Assembly (NCBI GenBank): GCA_035537875.1
Contig: DATLLJ010000070.1
Location: 1-64,000, forward strand
Direction of reading: 5' to 3'
Length of the DNA stretch: 64,000 nt
Origin: DATLLJ01 sp035537875
Lineage (GTDB): Bacteria > Acidobacteriota > Vicinamibacteria > Vicinamibacterales > CAVVIG01
Shown here: positions 16,690 through 25,786 of the stretch, one piece after another
Position numbering within the stretch: the stretch's first letter is position 1
Layout of the letters: each line of letters opens with the position of its first letter
Made by a program: the position numbers and the translations under genes
The notes under the pieces: generated by a model
What the model was told of the DNA's origin: nothing
What the model saw: the letters and a program-made list of their open reading frames with translations, nothing else
The model's database searches: none

Positions 16690-17085
16690 CTACGGCGTCA
16701 CGCCCTCGCTCGACCCCGCGCCGAGCTTCTTGCCCGTCTTGGTCAGGACGACGCTGCGCGCGTTGGCGAGTGGTTTCCCGTTCTTCGCTTTGGTGCCCGT
16801 CACGGTGACGATGTCACCGATCTTCATCGAGTTCCGCGTCCAGCCGTTGCGCTGGATCACAGCCGGCGCGCCCATCTCGAGGGCCCAGTTGGTCACCTTG
16901 CCGGTCTGCTCGTCCCGCACGTCGATATAGAAAAACACGTGAGGGTTCTGCCACTCAATCTTGGTCACCGCACCGGTCAGGTTGGCGGGCTCGTTGCCGT
17001 ACTCCGCCGAGAATGAGTGGTGCGCCAGCAGCGGAGCAGCCACCGCCAACGCGAAACCGAGCGCCAACAAACTCCGGAATCTCAT
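16690..17085 (-). CDS. DUF6152-like small secreted protein
   Basis: 131 residues from the ATG at 17085, with AGGAGG 7 bp upstream; a longer frame to 17166 lacks a ribosome site. A signal peptide (about 1-21) is followed directly by AHHSFSAEYG, the usual mature start of this uncharacterised family. A single small beta-barrel, OB-like domain follows, with GAVTKIEWQNPH and GDIVTVTGTKAKNGKP. Proteins of this type often lie beside the tandem-paralog family downstream, as here, so the two probably work together outside the inner membrane. Reaction unknown. Confidence 0.75.
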   Translation of the reverse strand: MRFRSLLALGFALAVAAPLLAHHSFSAEYGNEPANLTGAVTKIEWQNPHVFFYIDVRDEQTGKVTNWALEMGAPAVIQRNGWTRNSMKIGDIVTVTGTKAKNGKPLANARSVVLTKTGKKLGAGSSEGVTP

Positions 17086-17102
17086 CACGAACCTCCTGAT
17101 TG

Positions 17103-17531
17103 CTAACGACTGTAGTCTCTGTCCCTCGTGAGCGTAAAATCGCCTTTCGTCGTCCCGGCGATCCACGTGCCAGTCAATGTCCGCCGATCGGAACCAATCT
17201 TGTCCAGCTTGCCGTTGGCCGTGTAGCGCGTCACTTTGCCGGCTTTATCCTTGAGTCCAACCTCGAACCTGACGGTCCAGTCGGTTGGCTTCGGGAACTC
17301 GACGACGAAATTCTCGAGCGTCGCGTGATCGTATCCGGGGTTCATGAGACCGGTAATCCCCGAGCCGTCCGGTGTGTAATCGACGATGAGCGTCAAGTCG
17401 TGACGCTCCTTGGCGTTCAGCCCCCAGTTGCCGTGCCACGAGCCGACCAACGGGTGGCCTTCCTGGGCAAAGGTGGCTGCCGCGAACGCGAGACAGATGA
17501 CAACCGAAAGGGTACGCAACAGGACCCGCAT
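17103..17531 (-). CDS. Small secreted beta-rich protein, first gene of the paralog operon
   Basis: 142 residues with GAGGAGGAG just before the ATG. A signal peptide ends near ATFAQEG. The mature part is beta-rich (HPLVGSWHGNWG, LTLIVDYTPDG, LTGTWIAGTTKGDFTLTRD), with the repeated G-x-W strand pattern seen in lipocalin-like proteins. It ends 17 bp before the DUF6152-like gene. A role in binding a small hydrophobic ligand is a guess from the fold pattern only. Confidence 0.65.
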   Translation of the reverse strand: MRVLLRTLSVVICLAFAAATFAQEGHPLVGSWHGNWGLNAKERHDLTLIVDYTPDGSGITGLMNPGYDHATLENFVVEFPKPTDWTVRFEVGLKDKAGKVTRYTANGKLDKIGSDRRTLTGTWIAGTTKGDFTLTRDRDYSR

Positions 17532-17603
17532 CGCTCCTCCTCGAAGGGACAGCCGAAAGCTTCCGAGATTTTACCGCTTTTTTGGAGAATTCTGCAGCGG
17601 TCT

Positions 17604-17885
17604 TCAAGTCGGTCGGACCGGTTCCCGGCTCATTTCATCGGCCCTGGCACGAAATCGCCCGAGGAGCAGGCGGGTAATCGGTCCCGCCGCGGCCGCCCCC
17701 CGGCCGACCTCGAAGACGAATTCCCGCGAGATCCCCGGAAGGATGCCAGCATCGAGCGGTGGCGTCAGCGCCTCAGCGCCTCGCCCCCCTTTGACGATGC
17801 ACAGGTTCGACTGGGTGCACTCGTCAAGCTCTCCGCGATAGCTCCGCATCACGCCTTCGTCGGCCCCTCGCGTACGACAGCTCAC
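17604..17885 (-). pseudogene. Likely relic of an aminodeoxychorismate lyase-like (PLP class IV) gene
   Basis: This 93-codon frame joins two pieces typical of fold-type IV PLP enzymes such as PabC. Residues ~22-60 read QSNLCIVKGG, then LTPPLDAGILPGISR, matching the E-T/C-x-x-x-N-L-F-x-V stretch and the TPPLxxGILPG(V/I)TR motif. Residues ~68-83 read GPITRLLLGRFRAR, matching the usual C-terminus of these proteins. The catalytic Lys region and the rest of the domain are missing, so the middle appears deleted. The 549-bp gap from 17532 to 18080 holds this relic, a short AT-rich run near 17570-17590 and the promoter of the next gene; nothing else is recognised in it. Confidence 0.5.
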
Positions 17886-18066
17886 CGACGCCGCGGGTGA
17901 CGAGCATGCGAACGGTCGAAAATCGAAATCACGGCGTGCGCGTGATCGACGATGTGTCTGTTGATGTTGACGATGGCAGGCACGATGACTCTTCTCGCGC
18001 GATCAGTTGTTCCCGGGCGGACGGCAGCATCCTCTCCGCTCGTGCGCAACGGTTCCCAAGGTAGGC

Positions 18067-18072
18067 TAGTAT
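18067..18072 (+). promoter_or_regulatory. Candidate -10 box, possibly of a leaderless transcript
   Basis: TAGTAT ends 8 bases before the ATG of the NAD(P)HX repair gene, and no Shine-Dalgarno sequence lies between. If it is a -10 box, transcription would begin at or near the start codon. Confidence 0.35.
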
Positions 18073-18080
18073 CCTCCCGA

Positions 18081-19676
18081 ATGCGAGTGCTGAACTCGGC
18101 GCAGATGCGCGAAGCCGATCGTCGAACGATCGAAGACATCGGCATCCCCTCGCTCGTGCTGATGGAAAACGCGGGGCGTCAGGTGGTCGCCGCCATCGAA
18201 GCGACGTATGCCGATCTGCTCGAACGACAGGTGGCCGTGCTGTGCGGTCGCGGCAACAACGGAGGAGATGGCTTCGTCGTCGCTCGGACGCTGATGCAGC
18301 GCGGTGTGAGCGTCTCCGTATTTCTGCTGGGCCGCGTAGCCGACGTACGGGGCGATGCCAGGATCAACCTCGAGATTCTCGGCCGCCTGGGTCTCACCGT
18401 CGTGGAGATCGACGACAGCCAGGCATGGGAGCTGCACTTTTCCGAAGTCAGAGATTGCTCGCTCATTGTCGACGCCATCTTTGGGACCGGTCTCAATGCC
18501 CCCGTTTCGGGGCTGGTCGAGTCGGTCATCGCTGACGTGAACGCGTCGGGCATTGCCGTCGTGTCGATTGACCTCCCATCGGGGCTCTCAGCCGACGCCG
18601 CCGAGCCTATCGGCGAGTCGATCGAAGCCGATACGACCGTCACGCTCGGGGCGCCCAAGCTCCCACTCGTGCTGCCGCCGGCCGAAACGCGCGCCGGAGA
18701 CATTGTCATCGCCGACATCGGTATTCCTGCCGAGGTTTTCGAGACCCTGGACGGGCCGCGCGTGTCACTGCTCACGCGAAGCGGGATGCGCGAGCTCATC
18801 ACCCCGCGCGCCCATGAGAGCCACAAGGGCGATTTCGGCCGCGTGCTCGTCATCGCCGGCTCTCGAGGCAAAACAGGGGCGGCCCACCTGGCTGCTCTCG
18901 GCGCGCTGCGCTCGGGCGCCGGTCTGGTGACCGTGGCGACAGCCGCGGCCTGCCAGCCAGTGGTTGCCGCGATGGGCGCGGAGTACATGACCGAGGCGTT
19001 GGCCGAATTGCCCGGAGCTGATGGCGGCCTCGATCCAGCGGGGGTCGACGGCGTGCTCGAGATGGCCCGCGACGTGGTCGCCATCGGCCCCGGGCTGGGC
19101 CAAGGGCGTGCCACGCGACAGTTCGTCACGGCGTTCGTCGATCGGGCGACGATGCCGTTGGTGATTGACGCGGATGGTCTCAACGCCTTTACCGAGAACC
19201 CTGATCGACTGACCGGAAGGGAAGGTCGCGACGTCATCATCACGCCGCACCCGGGGGAGATGGCCAGGCTCCTGGGGATGACGACCGACGAAGTCCAGGC
19301 CAGCCGAATGGAGATCGCGCGCAATTTCGCGGTCGCCCATCACGTGTACGTGGTGCTCAAGGGTCATCGGACGCTGGTCGCGACGCCCGACGAGCAGCTC
19401 TTCGTCAATTCCACCGGCAACCCTGGGATGGCGACCGGTGGCACTGGTGACGTCCTGACGGGAATGATCGCCGCCTGGCTGGCGCAGCTGCTCGACGCCG
19501 AAGCAGCCTGCAAGCTGGCGGTGTACCTCCACGGAATGGCCGGCGATCTCGCGGAAGCGGACGAAGGGGAGGTGGCGATGACATCGATCGATCTCGCCGG
19601 GCACATCGGCGATGCCGTCCTCGAGCTGACCGCGCGGCGAAAAGTCGTCGATCGCGGTCGCCAGGAGTCCGGCTGA
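18081..19676 (+). CDS. nnr: Bifunctional NAD(P)HX epimerase / ADP-dependent NAD(P)HX dehydratase
   Basis: 531 residues. The N-terminal YjeF-type epimerase domain (about 1-215) has MREADR, the SLVLMENAGR helix and GRGNNGGDG (56-64). The C-terminal ribokinase-like dehydratase domain (about 230-520) has KGDFGRVLVIAGS, HPGEMARLL and NPGMATGGTGDVLTG (about 445-460, catalytic Asp in GTGD). Together they repair hydrated NADH and NADPH. The start at 18081 is chosen because the conserved MRVLNSAQMREAD begins there; 43 in-frame upstream codons look non-coding. tsaE follows 7 bp later, a pairing seen in many bacteria (as in E. coli yjeF-tsaE). Confidence 0.95.
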   Translation: MRVLNSAQMREADRRTIEDIGIPSLVLMENAGRQVVAAIEATYADLLERQVAVLCGRGNNGGDGFVVARTLMQRGVSVSVFLLGRVADVRGDARINLEILGRLGLTVVEIDDSQAWELHFSEVRDCSLIVDAIFGTGLNAPVSGLVESVIADVNASGIAVVSIDLPSGLSADAAEPIGESIEADTTVTLGAPKLPLVLPPAETRAGDIVIADIGIPAEVFETLDGPRVSLLTRSGMRELITPRAHESHKGDFGRVLVIAGSRGKTGAAHLAALGALRSGAGLVTVATAAACQPVVAAMGAEYMTEALAELPGADGGLDPAGVDGVLEMARDVVAIGPGLGQGRATRQFVTAFVDRATMPLVIDADGLNAFTENPDRLTGREGRDVIITPHPGEMARLLGMTTDEVQASRMEIARNFAVAHHVYVVLKGHRTLVATPDEQLFVNSTGNPGMATGGTGDVLTGMIAAWLAQLLDAEAACKLAVYLHGMAGDLAEADEGEVAMTSIDLAGHIGDAVLELTARRKVVDRGRQESG

Positions 19677-19683
19677 AGCCGGC

Positions 19684-20112
19684 ATGATCGAAACCTTCCT
19701 CACATCATCCGAGCTCGAAACGACTGACGCGGGCCGCCGCCTGACGGGGCGCCTCGAGGCCGGGTCGGTCGTCCTCCTTTACGGCGACCTTGGCGCGGGC
19801 AAGACGGCGTTCGTTCGAGGTCTGGCCGAAGGCCTGGCCCTTTCCGGCGATCAGGTGAACAGCCCGACATTCACGATCCTGCAGGAATATCGAGGTGGTC
19901 GGCTGCCGCTGTTCCATGCCGACCTGTATCGATTGAACGACGCGCGCGAAGTGGAAGACCTCGGCCTCGACGAAATCAGCGCCGGCGGCGTCCTGGCGAT
20001 TGAATGGGCCGACAAACTGGAGGCCGTGCCGCCCGGCGCCCTTCGCGTCACCATCGATCACGTCGGCGAACACGAGCGACGGATCACGGTGGAGAGTTAC
20101 TCGGACCGATAG
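19684..20112 (+). CDS. tsaE: tRNA t6A synthesis ATPase TsaE
   Basis: 142 residues, typical length. It has Walker A GDLGAGKT (34-41), the TsaE signature SPTFTILQEY and the HADLYRL motif, then an IEWADK motif. TsaE drives ATP-dependent turnover of the TsaB-TsaD complex that makes threonylcarbamoyl-adenosine in tRNA. It is co-transcribed with nnr. Its last 16 bp overlap the 3' end of guaB on the opposite strand. Confidence 0.95.
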   Translation: MIETFLTSSELETTDAGRRLTGRLEAGSVVLLYGDLGAGKTAFVRGLAEGLALSGDQVNSPTFTILQEYRGGRLPLFHADLYRLNDAREVEDLGLDEISAGGVLAIEWADKLEAVPPGALRVTIDHVGEHERRITVESYSDR

Positions 20113-21620
20113 TTCGGCGATTCCTTGGTAATCGCCACGTCGTGGACGTGGCTTTCGCGGACCCCGGCAGGGGTGATCCGAACCAGCCGTGCCTCGCGCT
20201 GCAGCGTGGGAATGTTGCGGCAGCCGCAATAGCCCATACCTGCCCGCAGACCGCCGACGAGCTGGTAGATGAGACCAGCCACGCTGCCTTTGTGTGCGAC
20301 GCGCCCCTCTATCCCTTCGGGCACCAGCTTGTCGGTCCCGGAGGGCGTGTCGAGGTTGAACTCATCCTGGAAGTACCGATCGCGGCTGCCCCGACGCATG
20401 GCGCCAATCGACCCCATGCCGCGGTACTCCTTGAAGCTGCGCCCCTGGTAGAGAATCAGTTCGCCCGGGCTTTCGTCGGTCCCGGCGAACAGGTTGCCGA
20501 TCATCACGGCGCTGGCGCCGACGGCGATGGCCTTCGTGACGTCGCCGGAGAACCGGATGCCGCCGTCCGCGATGACCGGCACGTCGTGGCGCGCCGCGGC
20601 GCGCGCGCACTCCATGACGGATGTGATCATGGGCACGCCGATGCCGGCGATGACCCTGGTCGTGCAGATTGACCCGGCGCCGATCCCGACCTTCACGGCG
20701 TCGACGCCGAGGGCGATCAGCGCTTCGGTCGCCTCGCCCGTCGCGACGTTGCCGGCTATCAGCTCGACGCCCGGGTAGCGGCGTCGAACCTGCCGCACCA
20801 TGTCGAGGACCCCTTGCGCATGGCCGTGCGCGGTGTCGACCACGAGCGCGTCGACGTGGGCGCTCACCAGCGCGTCGGCTCGTTCCAGCGTGTCCCGCGC
20901 CACGCCGATGGCCGCCCCGCAGCGCAGCCGACCCAACGAGTCCTTGGACGCGTTGGGGTACTTGACCGCCTTCTGGATGTCCTTGACCGTGATCAACCCT
21001 TTGAGACGGTAGTCCCGGTCGACTACCAGCAGCTTTTCGACCTTGTGCTTATGGAGAATCTCGCGCGCCGCGTCGAGCGTTGTCCCGACCGGGACCGTGA
21101 TGAGATGATCCCGGGTCATCACGTCCGAGATCGGGCGCGTGACGCTGGTTTCGAACCGCAGGTCACGGTTCGTCAGAATCCCGACCAGCCGTCCCTCCTT
21201 GCTGCCATCTTCGGTAATCGGCACCCCGGAGATGCTGAACCGCCTCATCAGCTCGAGCGCTTCGTGGATGCGGTTGGTCGGCGACAGGGTGATCGGGTTG
21301 ACGATCATCCCGCTTTCCGACCGCTTCACCCGATCCACCTCGGAGGCCTGCTCCTCGATCGACAGGTTCTTGTGGATCACCCCGATGCCGCCATGCTGGG
21401 CCATGGCGATCGCAAGAGCCGACTCCGTTACCGTGTCCATCGCCGCGCTCGCGAGGGGCACGTTCAATCGGATGTTGCGAGTGATCCGCGTGCTGACATC
21501 GGCCTGGGCGGGCAGGACATCGGAGTGCCTCGGGACCAGCAGGACATCATCGAAGGTCAGCGCAGTCGCCAACCCTGACTCGATAGATAGCAGCGAGGGG
21601 GACTCAGTTTTGAGTTCCAT
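20097..21620 (-). CDS. guaB: Inosine-5'-monophosphate dehydrogenase
   Basis: 507 residues from the ATG at 21620; a frame to 21857 would run back into secA and is not used. It oxidises IMP to XMP, the committed step of GTP synthesis. LTFDDVLLVP lies at 21-30, a tandem CBS pair interrupts the barrel (about 103-225), and the active-site loop GAGSICTTR carries Cys319. The flap region contains YRGMGSIGAM. It lies 25 bp downstream of secA on the same strand and overlaps tsaE tail-to-tail by 16 bp. Confidence 0.96.
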   Translation of the reverse strand: MELKTESPSLLSIESGLATALTFDDVLLVPRHSDVLPAQADVSTRITRNIRLNVPLASAAMDTVTESALAIAMAQHGGIGVIHKNLSIEEQASEVDRVKRSESGMIVNPITLSPTNRIHEALELMRRFSISGVPITEDGSKEGRLVGILTNRDLRFETSVTRPISDVMTRDHLITVPVGTTLDAAREILHKHKVEKLLVVDRDYRLKGLITVKDIQKAVKYPNASKDSLGRLRCGAAIGVARDTLERADALVSAHVDALVVDTAHGHAQGVLDMVRQVRRRYPGVELIAGNVATGEATEALIALGVDAVKVGIGAGSICTTRVIAGIGVPMITSVMECARAAARHDVPVIADGGIRFSGDVTKAIAVGASAVMIGNLFAGTDESPGELILYQGRSFKEYRGMGSIGAMRRGSRDRYFQDEFNLDTPSGTDKLVPEGIEGRVAHKGSVAGLIYQLVGGLRAGMGYCGCRNIPTLQREARLVRITPAGVRESHVHDVAITKESPNYRSE

Positions 21621-21645
21621 AACATCTGGACATCTGGTCAATTCT

Positions 21646-24612
21646 TCAAGCCGCCGCCCCGTGGCACTTCTTGTACTTCTTTCCGCTGCCGCAGGGACAC
21701 GGATCGTTGCGCCCCACTTTGGGCTCCTCACGCCGGATCGTCTGAACGGGAGCATCATCCCCGCCGACCCGAGCTGGCTGCTTCGCGCGCTGCGGAACCC
21801 CCGCCGGCAGCGGGGCGGCAGCCGTGGCGCCAAACGCGGGAATCGTCTCGCTCGCACCGCCGCTCAGAATCATCGGGGACCGAGGCCGACGCACCGCCTG
21901 CGGCGCCGGCGTCGCCCCGGCCTCGTGCAGAATCGGCCGGAGCCACCACAGGTACCGGACGATCTCCTCGTCGACGCGCTCCTTCATCGCCTGGAACATG
22001 GCGAAGCTTTCTTTCTTGTATTCGACCAGCGGATCGCGTTGTCCGTACCCCCGGAGGCTGATGCCCTCCTTCAGGTGATCGAGGCTGTAAAGGTGATCCT
22101 TCCACTGCGTGTCGACGATCTGGAGCATGATGTCGCGCTCGATCCGCTGCAGAATGTCGCGACCGACCAGCTTCTCTTTCTCCTCGTACGAGCCGAGGAT
22201 GCGCTCCCACGACAGGTCGCGGATCTCGTCGGCCGTCCGGTCGCTGAAGTCGAGCTGGCCAGCGTCGATAGCGAAGACGCGGCTGACTTCCTGCTTGAGA
22301 GCGGGGAGGTCCCACTGCTCGAAATCAGCCTTGCGATCGGCGTACGTCTCGACAATCGAATCGAGGATATCCTCCGCCAGCGTCATCAGATACTCGCGCG
22401 TGCCGACGATGTCTTCCTCGTTCTCGCCGAGCCGGATCTTCCCTTCGAGAATCTCACGCCGCAGCGCGTAAATGTTCTCGCGCTGCTTGTTCATGACATC
22501 GTCGTACTCGAGCAGATGCTTGCGGACCGAGAAGTTCTGCCCCTCGACCTGTTTCTGGGCCCGCTCGATGGCGCGCGTGACCATGCCGTGCTCGATCGGC
22601 ACGCCTTCTTCCATCCCGAGCTTCTGCATCAGACCGGAGATGCGATCCGAGCCGAAGATGCGCATCAGGTCGTCCTGCAACGACAGATAGAATCGGGAAG
22701 CCCCGGGGTCGCCCTGCCGACCCGCGCGGCCTCTGAGCTGGTTGTCGATGCGACGCGCTTCGTGACGTTCCGTCGCCACGATGTGGAGGCCGTCGAGGCT
22801 CACCACCTCGTCGTGCTCCTCATCACACAGCTTCTTGAAATGCGCGAAGATGCGCTCGTACGCGGGCTTCGGCACCCGGTAGAACGCGTCGATGTGGTAG
22901 TAGTAGACGAACTGCTCGTCTTCGACGAAACGCTCTTCGCCCTTCGGCAGCCGCTCGGCGATCTGCTCGGCCAGACACTGCTGGCGCGTCATGAACTCGG
23001 GGTTCCCGCCCAGCAGGATGTCGGTGCCGCGGCCGGCCATGTTCGTCGCGATGGTGACGGCGCCCTTCCGTCCAGCCTGGGCCACGAACTCCGCTTCCTG
23101 CGCGTGGTATTTCGCGTTCAGGACCACGTGCTTGTCGGCGCCTCCCCCTGTGGTCGTCCCTCGCTTGAGCCCTCGCCGATCCAACAGCGTTGACAGCTTT
23201 TCCGACTTCTCGATGGAGACAGTGCCCACCAGAACCGGTCGCCCCTTGGCATGCTCTTCCAGGATCTCCGAGACGATCGCGTCCCATTTTTCCGCTTCGG
23301 TCCGATAGACGAGGTCGGGGTTCTCGATGCGACGCAACGGCCGGTTCGGGGGGATGACAACGACGTCGAGCTTGTAGATCTTCGCGAACTCTTCGGCCTC
23401 GGTGTCCGCGGTGCCGGTCATGCCCGACAGCTTTTTGTACTTCCGGAAGTAGTTCTGAAACGTGACCGTCGCCAGCGTCTGGTTTTCGCGCTCGATTTTG
23501 ACTTTTTCTTTGGCTTCGACCGCCTGGTGAAGGCCGTCGCTCCACCGGCGTCCTGGCATCAACCGACCGGTGAACTCGTCGACGATGACCACCTCGCCGT
23601 CCTTCACCATGTAATCCACGTCCCTGTGGAAAATCACGTGGGCCCGCAGGGCCTGGTTGGTGTGGTGGAGCACCTGCATGTTGTCCGGGTCGTACAGTCC
23701 GGCGGCGGTTTCCTTGTATTGCGGCAGACCCTTGACCAGGCGCTCCGCCTTGGCCATCCCGCTCTCGGTCAGCGTCACCGTCTTGTGCTTTTCGTCGACG
23801 ATGTAGTCGCCCGTCGCTTCGAGCGCTTCGCGTTCCTCGGCTTTGACGTCGCCCCGCGTCACGGCGCCCTTCTTCAGCTGGGGGATGATGCGGTCGATCT
23901 GATAGTAGAGATCCGTCGACTCTTCCGCCGGTCCCGAGATGATGAGCGGCGTGCGCGCCTCGTCGATAAGGATGCTGTCCACTTCGTCGACGATGGCGAA
24001 ATTGTGCCCGCGCTGCACGTAGTGCGCGAGCTCGAACTTCATGTTGTCTCGCAGGTAATCGAACCCGAACTCGTTGTTGGTGCCGTAGGTAATGTCGGCG
24101 GCATAGGCCACCTGACGTTCGGCGTCGTTGAGCTCGTGCTGGATGACGCCGACCGTCATCCCGAGAAACCGGTAGATGCGGCCCATCCACTCGGAATCGC
24201 GACGCGCCAGGTAATCGTTCACGGTCACCACGTGGACGCCCTTGCCCTCGAGCGCGTTGAGATAAGCCGGCAGCGTCGCCACGAGCGTCTTGCCCTCGCC
24301 CGTCTTCATCTCGGCGATCTTGCCCTTGTGCAGCACGGCGCCACCGATGAGCTGGACGTCGAAGTGCCGCATGTTCAGCACCCGCAGCCCGGCCTCGCGG
24401 ACGACCGCGAAGGCCTCGACCAGCAGATCGTCGAGCGTTTCGCCCTCGGCGATGCGGCTCCGGAACTCGACGGTCTTCGCCCGCAGCTGCTCGTCGGTGA
24501 GGGCATGAATCGCCGCCTCGAGCGCGCCGATTTCCGCCACGAGCGGGCGCAGACGTTTCAGTTCGCGTTCGTTTTGGGTGCCGACGACTTTGGCGAGCAG
24601 GGTATCGAGCAT
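21646..24612 (-). CDS. secA: Preprotein translocase ATPase SecA
   Basis: 988 residues. It pushes unfolded preproteins through SecYEG using ATP. Walker A MKTGEGKT lies at 102-109, followed by the VNDYLARRD motif, DEVDSILIDEARTPLIISG, the TNMAGRGTDI helicase motif and RGRAGRQGDPGAS. The C-terminus ends with a zinc-binding SEC-C tail (CPCGSGKKYKKCH) that contacts SecB and phospholipid. No clear ribosome site precedes the ATG. It lies between the M23 peptidase gene (80 bp upstream) and guaB, all on the minus strand. Confidence 0.98.
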   Translation of the reverse strand: MLDTLLAKVVGTQNERELKRLRPLVAEIGALEAAIHALTDEQLRAKTVEFRSRIAEGETLDDLLVEAFAVVREAGLRVLNMRHFDVQLIGGAVLHKGKIAEMKTGEGKTLVATLPAYLNALEGKGVHVVTVNDYLARRDSEWMGRIYRFLGMTVGVIQHELNDAERQVAYAADITYGTNNEFGFDYLRDNMKFELAHYVQRGHNFAIVDEVDSILIDEARTPLIISGPAEESTDLYYQIDRIIPQLKKGAVTRGDVKAEEREALEATGDYIVDEKHKTVTLTESGMAKAERLVKGLPQYKETAAGLYDPDNMQVLHHTNQALRAHVIFHRDVDYMVKDGEVVIVDEFTGRLMPGRRWSDGLHQAVEAKEKVKIERENQTLATVTFQNYFRKYKKLSGMTGTADTEAEEFAKIYKLDVVVIPPNRPLRRIENPDLVYRTEAEKWDAIVSEILEEHAKGRPVLVGTVSIEKSEKLSTLLDRRGLKRGTTTGGGADKHVVLNAKYHAQEAEFVAQAGRKGAVTIATNMAGRGTDILLGGNPEFMTRQQCLAEQIAERLPKGEERFVEDEQFVYYYHIDAFYRVPKPAYERIFAHFKKLCDEEHDEVVSLDGLHIVATERHEARRIDNQLRGRAGRQGDPGASRFYLSLQDDLMRIFGSDRISGLMQKLGMEEGVPIEHGMVTRAIERAQKQVEGQNFSVRKHLLEYDDVMNKQRENIYALRREILEGKIRLGENEEDIVGTREYLMTLAEDILDSIVETYADRKADFEQWDLPALKQEVSRVFAIDAGQLDFSDRTADEIRDLSWERILGSYEEKEKLVGRDILQRIERDIMLQIVDTQWKDHLYSLDHLKEGISLRGYGQRDPLVEYKKESFAMFQAMKERVDEEIVRYLWWLRPILHEAGATPAPQAVRRPRSPMILSGGASETIPAFGATAAAPLPAGVPQRAKQPARVGGDDAPVQTIRREEPKVGRNDPCPCGSGKKYKKCHGAAA

Positions 24613-24692
24613 CTAGGCGTGGTCAGCCCTGACATTCTTCACAGGGGTATCCCGCGATTGTAGCATCCGCCGGAGCTCAATGCGGTCCGGGT

Positions 24693-25607
24693 TTATCGTG
24701 TCGCGGGCTGGGTCAGGAGCTGCAACGGGTTGATCAGTCGCCCGTTGACGAGGATCTCGTAGTGCAGGTGCGAACCGGTCGAACGACCCGTCGACCCGAC
24801 ATAGCCGATGACGTCTCCGCGGTTGATCGTCTGGCCGACGCCAACGTTGAAGCGGCTCAGATGTCCATACCGCGTGGACAGTCCGAACGCGTGACGGAGG
24901 ACAATCAGGTTGCCATACTCTCCGGCGCGTCCGGCAGAGGCGACCGTGCCATCGGCGGTGGCGTAGACGGGCTGCCCGCGGTCGGTGGAGATGTCGATGC
25001 CTTGATGGAACCCGGGCAGCCCCGTGAACGGATCTCTCCGACCGCCGAAGGCGCCAGAAAGCCACCCATGTGCCGGCCAAATCGACGGCGTTGCGGCCGC
25101 CAGTTCCTGCCGTTTTTCCAGGTTGTTCCGTACGTAGTCCAGTCGATTCTCGAGCCCCTGCAGCACGACGCGCAGCAAGCCGAAGGTATCCTCCGGCGAC
25201 GGCAGCGAGGCGACGACGTCGGTGATGGCGCGGTTGGCCTCGGTCACACCACCCGTGGCGCGCGATTTCACGACCGCGGGCAGCTTTTGAATCGCCCGCG
25301 CCTGCTCAGGTGCGAGCGTCGCGCGCTCGCCGAGATCGTCGATGACATCTTCGAGGGACTGAATCTGACCGGTCAACTGGCCGGTCGCCTCGCGGTAGCT
25401 GTCGTTTTCGGCCCGGAGCAGTGCGTTGGCTTCGCCGAGCTGATCGATTTCCGCCCGCGCACTCCATTTGGCGCCAAGCCCGATGAGGATCGGAAGCGAG
25501 AAGACGCCGGCCGCGAGCGCGATCGCCGGGCGCAGGCTGATGCCGACACGGCGCACGACGCCGCTCGACCGATCCGCAATCAATACCGTGTAACGCTTCG
25601 CGCGCAT
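24693..25607 (-). CDS. M23 family (LytM-type) murein endopeptidase, membrane-anchored
   Basis: 304 residues from the ATG at 25607; 31 upstream in-frame codons lack hydrophobic or conserved content. A short cytoplasmic N-terminus is followed by one transmembrane helix (about 27-45), a coiled-coil stretch (about 50-85), a linker, and a C-terminal peptidase M23 domain (about 180-295). Zinc ligands are visible in HQGIDIS (near residue 200) and HLHYEI. Such proteins cut peptidoglycan cross-links or, when degenerate, activate amidases; here both metal motifs are intact. Confidence 0.88.
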   Translation of the reverse strand: MRAKRYTVLIADRSSGVVRRVGISLRPAIALAAGVFSLPILIGLGAKWSARAEIDQLGEANALLRAENDSYREATGQLTGQIQSLEDVIDDLGERATLAPEQARAIQKLPAVVKSRATGGVTEANRAITDVVASLPSPEDTFGLLRVVLQGLENRLDYVRNNLEKRQELAAATPSIWPAHGWLSGAFGGRRDPFTGLPGFHQGIDISTDRGQPVYATADGTVASAGRAGEYGNLIVLRHAFGLSTRYGHLSRFNVGVGQTINRGDVIGYVGSTGRSTGSHLHYEILVNGRLINPLQLLTQPATR

Positions 25608-25771
25608 ACCCGTATTCGTATCGTTTCTTCGGATCAACCCCGCCGATCGACCGGTTCGGTCGATCGCTCGTTTGCAAGGAAAACTCGGTGACTGTATCAC
25701 AAGCGCACTGGACCGCCCAACTGCGAAGTCGCGATGCGAAGATCAGTCGAAACGAGAACCCGCCGTTCGCC

Positions 25772-25777
25772 TATACT
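25772..25777 (+). promoter_or_regulatory. Candidate -10 box (TATACT), possibly leaderless
   Basis: TATACT ends 9 bases before the ATG at 25787, with no ribosome site between. It is an AT-rich hexamer in GC-rich surroundings and resembles the arrangement before the NAD(P)HX repair gene at 18081. Confidence 0.4.
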
Positions 25778-25786
25778 TGCGCCGCA

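Noticed and set aside
14138..16808. Three consecutive plus-strand frames opposite the tandem paralogs
   Set aside because: They resemble each other only because the genes below them are duplicates; none has a ribosome site or signal.
20097..20112. Overlap of tsaE and guaB 3' ends as a regulatory antisense device
   Set aside because: A 16-bp tail-to-tail overlap is ordinary in compact genomes and shows no extra structure.
21139..23193. 684-residue plus-strand frame across guaB and secA
   Set aside because: It spans two well supported genes on the other strand and shows no conserved motif.
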